A stretch of 64,000 bases of DNA. It comes from Alkalimonas cellulosilytica. Its GTDB lineage: Bacteria > Pseudomonadota > Gammaproteobacteria > Enterobacterales > Alteromonadaceae. Within the stretch, counting starts at the first letter, position 1, and each line of letters begins with the position of its first letter. The notes under the pieces were generated by a model that saw nothing but the letters and a program-made list of their open reading frames with translations, made no database searches and was not told the DNA's origin. Both the position numbers and the translations under genes were made by a program. Shown here one piece after another: positions 1-8,965 of the stretch. The stretch covers positions 1-64,000 of the forward strand of contig NZ_JAUHLI010000012.1 in assembly GCF_036325985.1 (NCBI RefSeq). The letters run 5' to 3'.

Positions 1-1
1 A

Positions 2-943
2 TTAACCAATTACCAAAGCCGGTTGGAGCGGGTTGCTGGCATTGCCCCTGAGCGGTGGCAGCCGCTGCAAGCCGATACGCTGCCTGCAGCCCGTGATTTA
101 CTGCACCCGTTGCCGGATCTGCGGCTGGATCTGCTGGATGCCTGGGCCAGCCGCCAATGCGGGCTGGACGCATTAATCGCCGAACGCAACTCCAGCCTGG
201 GCCGGGTGCAAAGCCATAGCCTGCGGCTGAACTATGAACTCCGTTTACTGCGGCAATTAGAACATTGCCTGCAACAGGACAGCATCCCTGAACCACTGCA
301 ACAGCAACTTGCCGATATTTTGTACAGCAAACGAAACAGCATTGAGCTGTCATTTTTTAATATGCTGCATGCCGAGCAGACCCTGCGTCAACAACTGCAT
401 GGCAAAAGCCAGCTGTTGCCGCTAGCCGGCCAGGAGGCACTGGTAGAGAGCCAGGCCGCACTGCAGCAGCTAAACCAACTGCAAAACGCTATCTCAGCAC
501 AAGACTGGCCAGCCGCCGCAGCGATTGATATTGAGGCGGCACTTGGCGTGTTGCATCGTTTCGATACCCTGGCGGTGCTGCAGTACAGCCAGCGCTATCT
601 GACTGGCTGGTTAACCAGTCTGAATGCAGCTCTGCTGGCTCTTGAGCCTACACAATTTTGCCCAAACCAGCGCTCAACAGAGCAACTCAGCATCCTCACC
701 ACAGTGTTTTTGAAGTTTTTTGCTGAAGAGCTGCAGCCTTATTTCAACCTGCACCAACGCCATATGCAGGCGCTCTGGCCCGAGCTGCAACAATTGTATC
801 GGCACAGCCCACTGCTGCCGGTAATAGAGCAGCGCTACGCTGGCAGCGCTACGCAGTTGCAACAGGAAATCCTGGCCCATGTCGGCTGGTGGCAGCAATT
901 GAACAGCGACTGTGCGGCTGGTTTAACCCAAAGGCCAGACTAA
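2..943 (+). CDS. DUF3080 family protein, 5' end outside window
   Basis: The frame is open to the left edge, so the true start lies outside the window; the first visible residues (a YQSRLERV stretch) look like the segment that follows the signal/lipoprotein region in this family. The visible 314 residues contain the family's hallmark run: a leucine-rich LPDLRLDLLD segment, then ERNSSLGRV and a YELRLLRQ helix. The protein is helical and rich in Leu and Gln, with no catalytic motif and no membrane segment in the visible part. DUF3080 members are usually about 340 residues and often lipoproteins, so little is missing. No function is established for the family. It converges with the S9 peptidase gene 22 bases downstream. 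The assignment rests on motif recall, not on a search. Confidence 0.7.
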   Translation, partial: LTNYQSRLERVAGIAPERWQPLQADTLPAARDLLHPLPDLRLDLLDAWASRQCGLDALIAERNSSLGRVQSHSLRLNYELRLLRQLEHCLQQDSIPEPLQQQLADILYSKRNSIELSFFNMLHAEQTLRQQLHGKSQLLPLAGQEALVESQAALQQLNQLQNAISAQDWPAAAAIDIEAALGVLHRFDTLAVLQYSQRYLTGWLTSLNAALLALEPTQFCPNQRSTEQLSILTTVFLKFFAEELQPYFNLHQRHMQALWPELQQLYRHSPLLPVIEQRYAGSATQLQQEILAHVGWWQQLNSDCAAGLTQRPD

Positions 944-965
944 GCTGGCCTTTGATACTCATCCG

Positions 966-3788
966 TTAATCGTATGCCTGATACGGCATGCCCTGTAGCC
1001 ACCAATCCGGAGCCGGCTCACCTTTCAGGTAATGATTAAAAAACTCCAGCATCTTGATGCTGTAATCCAGTTTGTTGGCAAAGCGCTGCAAGTGATGCCC
1101 CTCGCCTTCGTAATGCAGCATCACCACATCCTTCTGCAACCGGCGCATGGCTAAATACAGCTCAATGCCCTGCTCCCAGGGTACAGCGCCATCTTTATCA
1201 CCAAATTGGATCAGCAAGGGTGTGTTGATGCGATCGGCAAAGAACACCGGCGAATTTTTGATGTACGGCGCCCTATCTTCAAACATCGACACCCCCAAAC
1301 GGCTCTGGCCGGTTTCGTACTGAAACAAACGTGCCAAACCGGTTTGCCAGCGGATGCCACTGTAGGCACTGGTCATGTTGGATACCGGAGCGCCGGCTAC
1401 AGCTGCAGCAAAACGGTCGGTTTCGGTCACCACAAAAGCCGTTTGATAGCCCGACCAGCTGTGGCCGTGCAAACCAATGGCATTGGGATCGGCAATGCCA
1501 AGTTCAATCAAGCGATCAATGCCCGGCAGCAAGGACTCGGTGGCACTTGGCCCGGGCGCGCCTTCGCGAAAGCGTACATCCGGTAAAAGCACCACATAAT
1601 CCTGACCCAGATAAAACGGGAAATTCGGCCGGTGATTGACCTTCATCTGATTAAAGTGATGCAGGCGCTGGGAAAATTGCTCGTAGTAGTAGACCAGCAC
1701 CGGGTAGCGGCGATTGGCATCAAAGCCATCCGGGGTGATCACCACGCCCTGCAAGCGCTCACCATCTTCAGTCAACCAGTCAATCAGATGGCTGTCGCCC
1801 CAGACAAACTGGGCTTTTTGTGGGTTCAGATCGGTCAGTTGCTGCCGCTTGGAAAAATCAGCATTGGCATACCAGATATTAGGGAACTGCCGAAAGCTTT
1901 GCTCGGTGTACAAATAACCGCCCAGCTCAGGCAGGGCCTCTACCAGGTCAAAGCGTTTGGTATCCGCCAGCAGTTGCTGCAGGTGTTGATTGCTCAGACT
2001 TAACTGGTAAAAGCCATAGCTTTTATCTTCTTCATCAAAGCGGTTTAGCAGCACATCCGCATCAGGCTCAATGGCAAGGGCTTTCGGATCGGTGCGCTCA
2101 ACCCGAAAGCGCTGCTGGCTATCCCGGCCGATACGGGTCAGATTGACACTGCTGCCATCAAGCGACAACTGCCAGATATCAAAACGATCGTACACCAACA
2201 CTGCCGTTTCATCAGCCAACCAGCCGGCTACGCCATAACTGGACGCAGGCTCTGGCCGATCGTGGGTTTCATCGAGCCAGGAAACACCTGCATCGCTCCC
2301 CAAAGTGCGCCGCTCACCGGTGTGGCTATCAAACAACTGCCAGCTGCCACCTTGCTGATAGGCCGCATAACGGCCCGTCGGTGATAAATGGGCCCGTTCG
2401 ACAGTGCGATTCCGGGCAAACACCTGCTGGCGCGCTCCGGTGCGTAAATGGACGTGCCAGACATCGTGAAAGCGGCCATCCCAGGTCAGGTCCTGCAAAT
2501 AAGGCCGGCCGTTGCTGATCAGTGCCGCCTCGCTGTGCTCGCTCTCATAGAGCCGGTCTTCCACATCCTCACCCAGCAGCACCAGCTGTTCGTCCTGCAA
2601 CCAGAATACCGCAGGCGCCGTGCGTCGCTGCGCTTGCTGGTGTTCGGCTTTTTGCTGTGAATTAATGCGATCGTCCTGGCCATGCCAGACCTGCAGACGA
2701 CGGTCACTTAACAAACGCTCGGAATCAAAGAGCTCGGCTTCGCTTTGCGGCGGCTCGATGTCTGGCGCGGCCGGGGCTGATTCGGGTCGAAAGCCAACAA
2801 AGACCCGCTTGCCATCCTCGGAAAAGCGCGGAGCTTGCTGCGCGCTCAGCTGCCAGCCTTCGTGTTTGAGCTCGTGCGGGGCGGCTTTATTTTGTTCAGA
2901 TGGCCAGTGCCAGAGCTGCTGCGCGACTTCCTGGTTCTTTTCAGCACGCTCACCGGCAAAAAACACCAGTTGCTGGCCATCGGCACTAAAGATGAGCTGT
3001 TGGTACCGGGCGGCAGAAGGTGGTGCCAGCTCAAAGCGGCGGTCAAAAGCCGCATCCCACAGCATCACTTGCTGCAGGGTAAGACTGTCATCGTCTTGAT
3101 CGGTAAATTCCAGCACATAGGCGACCAAAGTGCCCTGCTCAGCCACCGCAAATTCGCTGATCTGGCCCAGCTCAATCGACTTGCCCTGCTCCATCCGGCC
3201 GGTGTTCGTCAGCTGCACCGCACTAAGCAACTGGGTTTTGTCGTTGCTGTCGGCCTTACGGGCCAGCAGCAACGCCTGGTGGCCATCGCCGGTAAAGGCA
3301 AAGCGGTCGATAGCGGCAAACAACTGTTGCTCGCCAGTCACAGCATTTAACAACACCGCATCATGCGCCAAGGCATCACGGGCGGCTTTGTCGGTGGCTT
3401 GCTCGCGCAGCAACAAGGGCGAACGCTGACGGAACAGCGCAAAACTGCCATCGGCATTCAACTGACCGCGATCGGCATAGGGCACTGAAAATTGCTGCCC
3501 GGTCAGCACATTCACCAGATAGCCGGTACTGTCGCCATAGTCTGGTTCTGCGGTATAGACCATCGCCTGCTGATTGCTGCTGACGCTGCGCTGTTTGATT
3601 TCACGAAACTGCATGATATCGCTAAAGGTCAGCGGCCTGAGCACATCGGTCACCACAGCGCTGGATGGGATCACCACCGCAGTGGGTGCTGGCGTTACAC
3701 TGGTTGGTAACTGGCTGCAGGCAAAGGTACCTAATGCCAGAGTAAAACAAAGCGCCAAACGGCGCACGGATGGTTGGTTTCTATTCAT
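966..3788 (-). CDS. exported S9 family (prolyl oligopeptidase-like) serine peptidase
   Basis: The protein has 940 residues and an N-terminal signal peptide ending near Cys24; the lipobox-like context (TFAC) is not canonical, so lipoprotein status is uncertain. Roughly residues 60-650 are a repeat-rich region with blades like a beta-propeller, and the last 260 residues form an alpha/beta-hydrolase. The nucleophile is Ser777 in GHSWSG, the acid Asp is at about 866 in a GDKDG loop, and His is at about 898 in EGEGHH. These are the three elements of family S9. It probably trims proline-containing or short peptides in the periplasm or at the outer membrane. It is long for the family (usual size 650-800) because of an expanded propeller. 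It is a single gene; no good Shine-Dalgarno is visible upstream of the ATG. Confidence 0.85.
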   Translation of the reverse strand: MNRNQPSVRRLALCFTLALGTFACSQLPTSVTPAPTAVVIPSSAVVTDVLRPLTFSDIMQFREIKQRSVSSNQQAMVYTAEPDYGDSTGYLVNVLTGQQFSVPYADRGQLNADGSFALFRQRSPLLLREQATDKAARDALAHDAVLLNAVTGEQQLFAAIDRFAFTGDGHQALLLARKADSNDKTQLLSAVQLTNTGRMEQGKSIELGQISEFAVAEQGTLVAYVLEFTDQDDDSLTLQQVMLWDAAFDRRFELAPPSAARYQQLIFSADGQQLVFFAGERAEKNQEVAQQLWHWPSEQNKAAPHELKHEGWQLSAQQAPRFSEDGKRVFVGFRPESAPAAPDIEPPQSEAELFDSERLLSDRRLQVWHGQDDRINSQQKAEHQQAQRRTAPAVFWLQDEQLVLLGEDVEDRLYESEHSEAALISNGRPYLQDLTWDGRFHDVWHVHLRTGARQQVFARNRTVERAHLSPTGRYAAYQQGGSWQLFDSHTGERRTLGSDAGVSWLDETHDRPEPASSYGVAGWLADETAVLVYDRFDIWQLSLDGSSVNLTRIGRDSQQRFRVERTDPKALAIEPDADVLLNRFDEEDKSYGFYQLSLSNQHLQQLLADTKRFDLVEALPELGGYLYTEQSFRQFPNIWYANADFSKRQQLTDLNPQKAQFVWGDSHLIDWLTEDGERLQGVVITPDGFDANRRYPVLVYYYEQFSQRLHHFNQMKVNHRPNFPFYLGQDYVVLLPDVRFREGAPGPSATESLLPGIDRLIELGIADPNAIGLHGHSWSGYQTAFVVTETDRFAAAVAGAPVSNMTSAYSGIRWQTGLARLFQYETGQSRLGVSMFEDRAPYIKNSPVFFADRINTPLLIQFGDKDGAVPWEQGIELYLAMRRLQKDVVMLHYEGEGHHLQRFANKLDYSIKMLEFFNHYLKGEPAPDWWLQGMPYQAYD

Positions 3789-3955
3789 GGTTTATTCTTA
3801 TAAGACGACATCCATCCAACCTTACCACAGGCATATTTGCCGTGCAGAAAAACCCCATCAAGCAGCAAAAGCATGGGATAAACCGCAGTTTAGTGGCTGC
3901 AGCACCAGCATACGGGTAAAAATCCGCCAAACAGCTCAGCCCGTTAAAAAAACAC

Positions 3956-3984
3956 TTGCCAAGCTACCGACCGCCCACTAAGAT
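3956..3984 (+). promoter_or_regulatory. sigma70 promoter of tRNA-Val
   Basis: TTGCCA (3956-3961) and TAAGAT (3979-3984) are separated by exactly 17 bases and lie 28 bases upstream of the mature tRNA. The discriminator after the -10 is GC-rich (AGCGGCCG), as in stable-RNA promoters under stringent control. Confidence 0.65.
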
Positions 3985-4011
3985 AGCGGCCGTTGTCAGA
4001 GACAACATTCT

Positions 4012-4088
4012 GCGTCCTTAGCTCAGTTGGTTAGAGCACCACCTTGACATGGTGGGGGTCGGTGGTTCGAATCCACTAGGACGCACCA
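4012..4088 (+). tRNA. tRNA-Val (anticodon GAC)
   Basis: A 77-base cloverleaf can be drawn by eye. The acceptor arm GCGTCCT pairs with AGGACGC and is followed by an encoded CCA. The anticodon stem CCACC/GGTGG holds the loop TTGACAT, which gives anticodon GAC for Val codons GTC/GTT. The T-arm contains GGTTCGAATCC. It is a single-gene transcription unit with its own promoter and terminator. Confidence 0.96.
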
Positions 4089-4104
4089 AATTCTCAAACA
4101 AAAG

Positions 4105-4135
4105 CGCCGCTCATTGAGCGGCGTTTTTGTTTTTA
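4105..4135 (+). terminator. Rho-independent terminator after tRNA-Val
   Basis: CGCCGCTC (4105-4112) and GAGCGGCG (4116-4123) form an 8-bp GC-rich stem with a 3-base loop, followed by TTTTTGTTTTT. Confidence 0.9.
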
Positions 4136-4181
4136 AGCTATTGATTCAAAATATTACAGAACGATGTAGTTTTTGGTCAGG

Positions 4182-5339
4182 TTAATTCTGATTCAAAATT
4201 TCAATATAAGCACGGTAAGCAAATACCCGATTACGTTTTTGGCCGGTGAGCTCTTGCACCCAGGCTAATTCGGGTTGCAGTAGTTTATCCATCACCTTAC
4301 CTACCGTAGCGGCTGTCAGGCCACTTTGTTTCACTAAGGTGTTGATGTTGGCAATGGGGTATTCAAATAACACATCCAGCACCTGCTGAGCGGATGACGC
4401 TATGCGGCCAAAGCTGGCCAATGCAGCCCGATGCTCACTACGTAAACTATTAAGCTGCTGCGCCATTTGTACAGCCTGGGTTGCAGTAGCAGCTACCGCA
4501 TCGGCAAAAAACAGTAGCCAGCCTTCCCAATCGCCAGTCGTCCGTACCAGTTGTAAGCGCTCGTAGTAGGTTTGCCGGTGTTTTTTAAAAAATACCGACA
4601 GATACAACAGCGGTTGGCTTAATACCTTTGCCTGCAGCAAAATCAGCGGAATAAGTAGCCGGCCCAGCCGGCCATTGCCGTCCATAAAGGGGTGAATGGT
4701 TTCAAACTGCACATGGGCCAGCGCTGCTTTAATTAACGGGTCGGTTTCTTGTGGCACGTCATTTAAAAAGCGCTCTAAATCAGCCCAGCACTGCGCCAGC
4801 TCATGTGCCGGCGTGGGTACAAAGGTGGCTTCATCGGCGCGGTAACCGCCAATCCAGACCTGATTTTTACGAAATTCACCCGGGCCTTTGCTAATGCCCC
4901 GCCCCGAGGTCATCAGTGCCCGGTGTAATTCCGTTAGCAACCGAAAGGTAATGGGGTGCCCTTCGTTGATACGGCTAACTCCCAACTCTAAGGCGCTAAC
5001 ATAGCAAGACACTTCCTGCACATCGTCCATCGGCACGCCTGGCATGCCTTCCATTTCATACAGCATTAAATCACTGAGTGACGATTGGGTGCCTTCAATC
5101 TGGGAAGACATCACGGCCTCTTTGCGCACATAGCTGTATAAAAACAAACGGGCATCTGGCAACAAGGTACTGATGGCATCCAATCTACCTAGCGCCAGCA
5201 TGGCCTGATTAATGCGTCCTTGCAGCTTGGTATCGAGCAACAGCGCTGGCTCTGGTGGTAAGGGTGCTGGCACAAAAGCCTGACAGTTTACCCCACCCGC
5301 GATACTAGCTACGTAATGCCCGGTGATTCCTCGCTGCAT
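4182..5339 (-). CDS. Fic family AMPylase with C-terminal winged helix
   Basis: The 385-residue protein carries the Fic core motif HPFMDGNGRLGR starting near residue 216, which binds ATP and transfers AMP to Ser/Thr/Tyr hydroxyls in known family members. An inhibitory helix motif of the (S/T)xxxE(G/N) type is present as SSQIEG near residues 77-82, ahead of the core, which is the class II arrangement. The last 70 residues look like a winged helix-turn-helix, so the protein may also bind DNA. The target is unknown. The gene stands alone, and its promoter region is full of AT-rich palindromes (see 5354-5420), consistent with autoregulation. All core Fic residues look intact, so it is expected to be active once the inhibitory Glu is displaced. 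Confidence 0.88.
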   Translation of the reverse strand: MQRGITGHYVASIAGGVNCQAFVPAPLPPEPALLLDTKLQGRINQAMLALGRLDAISTLLPDARLFLYSYVRKEAVMSSQIEGTQSSLSDLMLYEMEGMPGVPMDDVQEVSCYVSALELGVSRINEGHPITFRLLTELHRALMTSGRGISKGPGEFRKNQVWIGGYRADEATFVPTPAHELAQCWADLERFLNDVPQETDPLIKAALAHVQFETIHPFMDGNGRLGRLLIPLILLQAKVLSQPLLYLSVFFKKHRQTYYERLQLVRTTGDWEGWLLFFADAVAATATQAVQMAQQLNSLRSEHRAALASFGRIASSAQQVLDVLFEYPIANINTLVKQSGLTAATVGKVMDKLLQPELAWVQELTGQKRNRVFAYRAYIEILNQN

Positions 5340-5353
5340 GGTTTATCCTAAAG

Positions 5354-5420
5354 TTAAATTAAAACCGGCTTTTAATTTAACTTAATTTCGAAATTAAAAT
5401 AAGCTCAAAGCTTAATTTAA
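5354..5420 (-). promoter_or_regulatory. AT-rich palindromic operator region upstream of Fic gene
   Basis: An inverted repeat TTAAATTAAAA (5354-5364) / TTTTAATTTAA (5370-5380) has 11-bp perfect arms around CCGGC. It is followed by a perfect 16-bp palindrome TTAATTTCGAAATTAA (5382-5397) and another TTAATTTAA copy at 5412-5420. The block starts 15 bases upstream of the Fic start codon. It probably contains the Fic promoter and repeated regulator sites; the winged helix of Fic itself is a candidate binder (inference). Confidence 0.55.
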
Positions 5421-5530
5421 TTTGTTTTAAGTGCTTACCCTTGCGTTGTTGACTGTTTTCATGCGGTTGTAGAATCAATGAAGGCTTTAGTATTTATAGA
5501 AAATCATAAAAACTATACATGTCTTACTCT

Positions 5531-5568
5531 AATAGTATAAAAAACGCCACTCCATTACGTAGCGTTTT
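5531..5568 (-). terminator. Rho-independent terminator after DUF4124 gene
   Basis: Read on the minus strand, AAAACGCTAC and GTGGCGTTTT form a 10-bp stem (one G-U pair, 8-base loop; 5541-5568), followed by TTTTTTATACTATT. It lies 17 bases after the stop codon. Confidence 0.75.
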
Positions 5569-5584
5569 GGCTGATACAGCTCTG

Positions 5585-6079
5585 TTACAACGCCTGCAGC
5601 TGGCGCAGCTGCTCTGCGACCTGCCCTGCCTGTTGCTGTACCTTGCTGATTTCCAGTTGGTAATGATTGAGCACCGAACGCATTTCTTCCGCCGCGCCGG
5701 CAATAAAAGTGCGGCCGGTCACCGCATCCGGTGATTGAATGTCTTCGCCGGTGATTTCAGACAACTTGGCATTGCGCTCCCGCTCCAAATTCTGCCGCCG
5801 ATTGTTCAGTTGCTGCAACTGGCGTTCTAAACTTTGCTTACGAACATTCAGACTGATCTGCTGCAAGCTTTCAGTGGCATTGCTGTTCTGAGCGCTGTCT
5901 CTTGCCGGAGATGCAGCATCACGCTTGGTGGGGGTGGTGTCGTATTGTGCCAGCTTCTCGGCGTTATCAGCACATGGCGTTTGACTAAACAAAGTCACAC
6001 CATTTTGCTCGCAGCGGTAAACGCTGGCATGGCTAACAACACTGAATAAGATCAGACTAAGAGGGAGCAGTTTTTTCAT
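5585..6079 (-). CDS. DUF4124 domain protein, exported
   Basis: The start chosen is the ATG at 6079 (MKKLLPLS), because it begins a normal signal peptide; the longer frame upstream starts only with TTG. The mature part opens with a DUF4124 segment (VYRCEQNGVTLFSQTPC) containing the usual paired Cys residues, and the C-terminal half is a Gln/Arg/Leu-rich coiled coil with repeated RQ/LQQL heptads. DUF4124 proteins are small periplasmic proteins of unknown role. The gene is monocistronic, with a clear terminator just downstream. Confidence 0.75.
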   Translation of the reverse strand: MKKLLPLSLILFSVVSHASVYRCEQNGVTLFSQTPCADNAEKLAQYDTTPTKRDAASPARDSAQNSNATESLQQISLNVRKQSLERQLQQLNNRRQNLERERNAKLSEITGEDIQSPDAVTGRTFIAGAAEEMRSVLNHYQLEISKVQQQAGQVAEQLRQLQAL

Positions 6080-6164
6080 TTGAATACCGGAAGCTTGGGC
6101 CAAACATCTACCACGAAGGTTAAATCAGTTTTAATGACTTGGAAAGTGTTTTAAAAGCTTTGGG

Positions 6165-6195
6165 CAAATAAAAAACCGGGGCATTCAGCCCCGGT
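6165..6195 (-). terminator. Rho-independent terminator after PEP-CTERM gene
   Basis: On the minus strand ACCGGGGC and GCCCCGGT (6175-6195) form an 8-bp stem with loop TGAAT, followed by TTTTTTATTTG. It sits 16 bases beyond the stop codon of the PEP-CTERM gene. Confidence 0.88.
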
Positions 6196-6211
6196 CTTTT
6201 CGGAATATTTG

Positions 6212-6904
6212 TTACGACTTGCGGCGGCGGAGCAACCACAAAGCACCCAACCCAAACAACCCGATGGTAGCTGGAGCTGGCACTGGCGTTGGTGTATCCA
6301 GTGGCACACCGGAAAATACCAGTTGGTTCTGAGAGTTGGCATTGGTTAAAACATACAAGCTGAACTGGCTTTCAATGCTATCCAGGTTTGACAACCACTG
6401 ATTGGCCATATCTCTGGCAGCACCATTGCTGGTCACACGGAAATTACCTGTAGTCAGACTCCAGTTTGACCCATTCTCATGCACCACTTCCCATAATGCT
6501 AACTGAAAAGCCGCTTTACTGGCAGGAGTATCAACTTGATTGTGGTAAGCAGTATAGAGACGCTCAATGGCCATAGACTGGGTAGCAGAAAACACCTGGG
6601 CAGTTTCAACCAGGCTGTAACTTTGCCAACCAGACATTACGCCCTGAGTAAACTCCACGCAAAATGCATCGATTGACAGGCCGTTGACATCAAAAGGAAG
6701 CACAGCAGTATTGGTAGATGACGCCAGATTAAACTGGAGCAAGCCTGCCTGCTGATTGGATGTAGTCCCCTGGTGACGAACAGTAACCGATTGACCACTA
6801 AAACTTTGATACGCTGCATCGACAATCAAGCTGGCAGAGGCCTGTTGGCTCACCATGGCTGTTGTCAGCAGTGCAGCAGCAGTTAAACATACGCGAAATT
6901 TCAT
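6212..6904 (-). CDS. PEP-CTERM sorting-domain protein with thioester-like Cys/Gln motifs
   Basis: The start is the ATG at 6904, preceded by AGGAGAG, giving 230 residues with a signal peptide of about 24. The C-terminus has the full exosortase sorting signal: a VPAPA motif (about residues 208-212), a hydrophobic helix and a terminal RRRKS cluster. The protein should be exported and processed by an exosortase, usually linked to exopolysaccharide production; no exosortase gene is in the window. The middle contains FCVEF (Cys82) and AFQLALWE (Gln134). This pairing resembles the Cys-Gln motifs of bacterial thioester adhesin domains, so a covalent adhesin role is possible (inference). It is a single gene with its own terminator. 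Confidence 0.82.
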   Translation of the reverse strand: MKFRVCLTAAALLTTAMVSQQASASLIVDAAYQSFSGQSVTVRHQGTTSNQQAGLLQFNLASSTNTAVLPFDVNGLSIDAFCVEFTQGVMSGWQSYSLVETAQVFSATQSMAIERLYTAYHNQVDTPASKAAFQLALWEVVHENGSNWSLTTGNFRVTSNGAARDMANQWLSNLDSIESQFSLYVLTNANSQNQLVFSGVPLDTPTPVPAPATIGLFGLGALWLLRRRKS

Positions 6905-7158
6905 CTGAATCTCTCCTTGCAGATGCGAAATCTTTATCCCTGATTGAGAATGGTACCTAGGCAGAAAAACCCATTTGACAAGCACACCATACTACACAGA
7001 CTGTTTGATGCTGCTGAGCCAAGAACCTCGCTAAGCAACAATGGTATTGTACAAGAATCACTCAAAATGATGCAACGCTAATTTATGTAGTATTTATGTA
7101 TAAATTTATTGCTATTATGATCTTAAATATGACGTTATGGATACATTATCGGTGCACC

Positions 7159-7950
7159 TTAACCAGCAGGCTTGTTTGGTGACAACCTGGTTTTTAACTC
7201 ACGACTAAAGGTGCGGCTAACTTTTAAGGTTTTGTTGTTGCTTAAAGTGGCGTGGTACTCCGAGTTGTTAAGCGGTTCCAAACTGTTGATATGCAGAAGA
7301 TTTACAATGGTGGATTTATGAATGCGCAAGAAATTTGCCGGCAGGGTTTGCTGGATCAGGCTTTTCATCCGCGCCCGCATCACAAAGGTGGCATCCCCGG
7401 TATGAACACACATGTAATCGCCTGCGGCATCGATCCATAGAATATCGGAGTATGGAACCAGCTGCACCGGCTGGTGGCCATCCTGGATCACCAGCTTGTC
7501 CTGATGAATGGAATAGTCTGGCTCTATACCAGGCGTTATTTGTTGCTCCCTTTGCTGCAACTGATCCACCGCGGCCAGCAGTTGTTGCTTGCTGGCTGGC
7601 CGATACAGATTGTCGCTGACCCTGGCGATGGCTTCGGCCAATCGCTCGGTTTTCACCGGTTTAAGCAAGTAATCCAGCGCCCGCACTTCAAATGCCTGCA
7701 CCGCGTAGTGATGAAAAGCAGTAACAAACACAACAGCAGGACAGATTTCCGGTTGCAGTTGCTTTACCAGCTCAAAACCGGATTTGCCGGGCATTTCAAT
7801 GTCAAGAAAAACCAGGTCCGGTGCGCACTGATTGATGAGTGCCAGGGCCTCATCCACTGTGCTGGCCTGACCGATAATCCTAACCTCAGGAAAGGCCGCA
7901 AGGCGGATAGCCAGCCCTTCAATGGCGCTGGGTTCGTCATCCACCACCAA
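7159..7950 (-). CDS. LytTR response regulator with damaged 5' end
   Basis: A receiver domain fills the first 120 residues (acidic DDE pocket at the extreme N-terminus, phosphoacceptor near Asp50 in FLDIEMPG, Lys in LLKPVK). A LytTR DNA-binding domain occupies about residues 150-258. The family usually has 3-8 residues and an ATG before the VVDDE strand. Here the only possible starts are TTG at 7950 or the adjacent GTG codons, with no Shine-Dalgarno, and the frame overlaps the end of a truncated TonB receptor by 14 bases. In-frame upstream codons read ...APTSL back to a TGA, so a normal start is missing. A partner sensor kinase is not present. It may be a deletion remnant, or may be translated by coupling to the receptor fragment. 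Confidence 0.7.
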   Translation of the reverse strand: MVVDDEPSAIEGLAIRLAAFPEVRIIGQASTVDEALALINQCAPDLVFLDIEMPGKSGFELVKQLQPEICPAVVFVTAFHHYAVQAFEVRALDYLLKPVKTERLAEAIARVSDNLYRPASKQQLLAAVDQLQQREQQITPGIEPDYSIHQDKLVIQDGHQPVQLVPYSDILWIDAAGDYMCVHTGDATFVMRARMKSLIQQTLPANFLRIHKSTIVNLLHINSLEPLNNSEYHATLSNNKTLKVSRTFSRELKTRLSPNKPAG

Positions 7951-8965
7951 ACTCGTCGGGGCGGCCCCGCAACTGATCGCAGTTCACCAAATCCAGGCTG
8001 CCACCACTGTTGTTGCTGTACTGCTGGAACACTGTGTGGTTGCTAAAGCGGCCATGACTGGGTTCCCACAAAGCACTGATTCGGTATGAGTACTCATTGG
8101 CATTGTGGTAAAAATCTTTTTTGTTGGCCGGCGTTAAAGCCCGCACCCGCTGCGCTTCTGGATCGGTACCAGCACTATCAATCCACCAGTTCTCACGCTG
8201 GGTGACGGTAGAGCCAATGCCCTGATAGGAGTTTTCTGAAATGACTGGCGCATTCAGCACCTCCGGACTTAAGCGACGGGTATCGTACTGATTGGGATCC
8301 CAGTACCCTTCCAGGTAGGCATCGCGCTTTAAGCCCTTGGCGGCAATGCGAATAGCAAACTCATCATTCACCGGCAGATTGACAAAACCACCGGCGCTTC
8401 GGGTGTTAAAGCGGCCCGCTTCCAGATTGACGTTGCCAAAAGTACCGGAAAAATCAGGCTTGGCAGAAATCACATTGATGCTGCCCACCGTCGAGTTACG
8501 GCCAAATAGCGTGCCCTGAGGCCCCCGCAGGGCTTCAACCCGCTCGACATCGTACATTAGCGCTAAAGCACCCTGCATCCGGGGCGAGTAGATGCCATCC
8601 AGGTGTACGCCGACTGCCGGATCTCCGAGCTCGGTAATATTGGTTGAACGTACCCCGCGCATCGAAATAACCGGCGCGGCCTGATCGGTGGCCATGGAGA
8701 TATCCAGTCCCGGCACCAGATCAGCCATGTCTTTGATGTTGTGGATACCGCTTTGCCGCAGTTGCTCCTGCGTCAATACCGTGATGGCCACTGGCGTTTC
8801 CATCAAGGCAGTACGGCGCTTGGTGGCAGTGACTGAGATCACCTCAATGGCGCGATCACTTTCAGCCACTGGTTGATTGTCATTGTCGCTCGCACTTTGT
8901 GCGGCCATGGCCGGCAGTGCACCGGCCATCAGCATGGCCAGTGTAATGGCGTTTAACTTGTACAT
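7937..8965 (-). pseudogene. TonB-dependent receptor, truncated after plug domain
   Basis: The start is sound: an ATG at 8965 preceded by GGGGAGGG, then a signal peptide of about 22 residues. A TonB-box-like segment (EVISVTATKR) and a complete plug domain (VPGLD, SMRGVRS, GVHLDGIY, LRGPQGTLFGRN) follow. The barrel begins, but the frame ends at residue 342 in a short Gly run, whereas the family needs 700-950 residues. No continuation of the barrel exists in any frame downstream; instead the sequence passes straight into the LytTR regulator. The gene is therefore a 5' fragment and cannot make a working outer-membrane channel. Confidence 0.82.

Noticed and set aside
2835..3350. Long open frame on the plus strand opposite the S9 peptidase
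   Set aside because: It has no ribosome-binding site or recognisable domain, and the opposite strand encodes a conserved peptidase; it is a shadow frame.
7900..8050. Insertion sequence at the receptor/regulator junction
   Set aside because: No transposase frame, terminal inverted repeats or target duplication is visible; the junction is direct.
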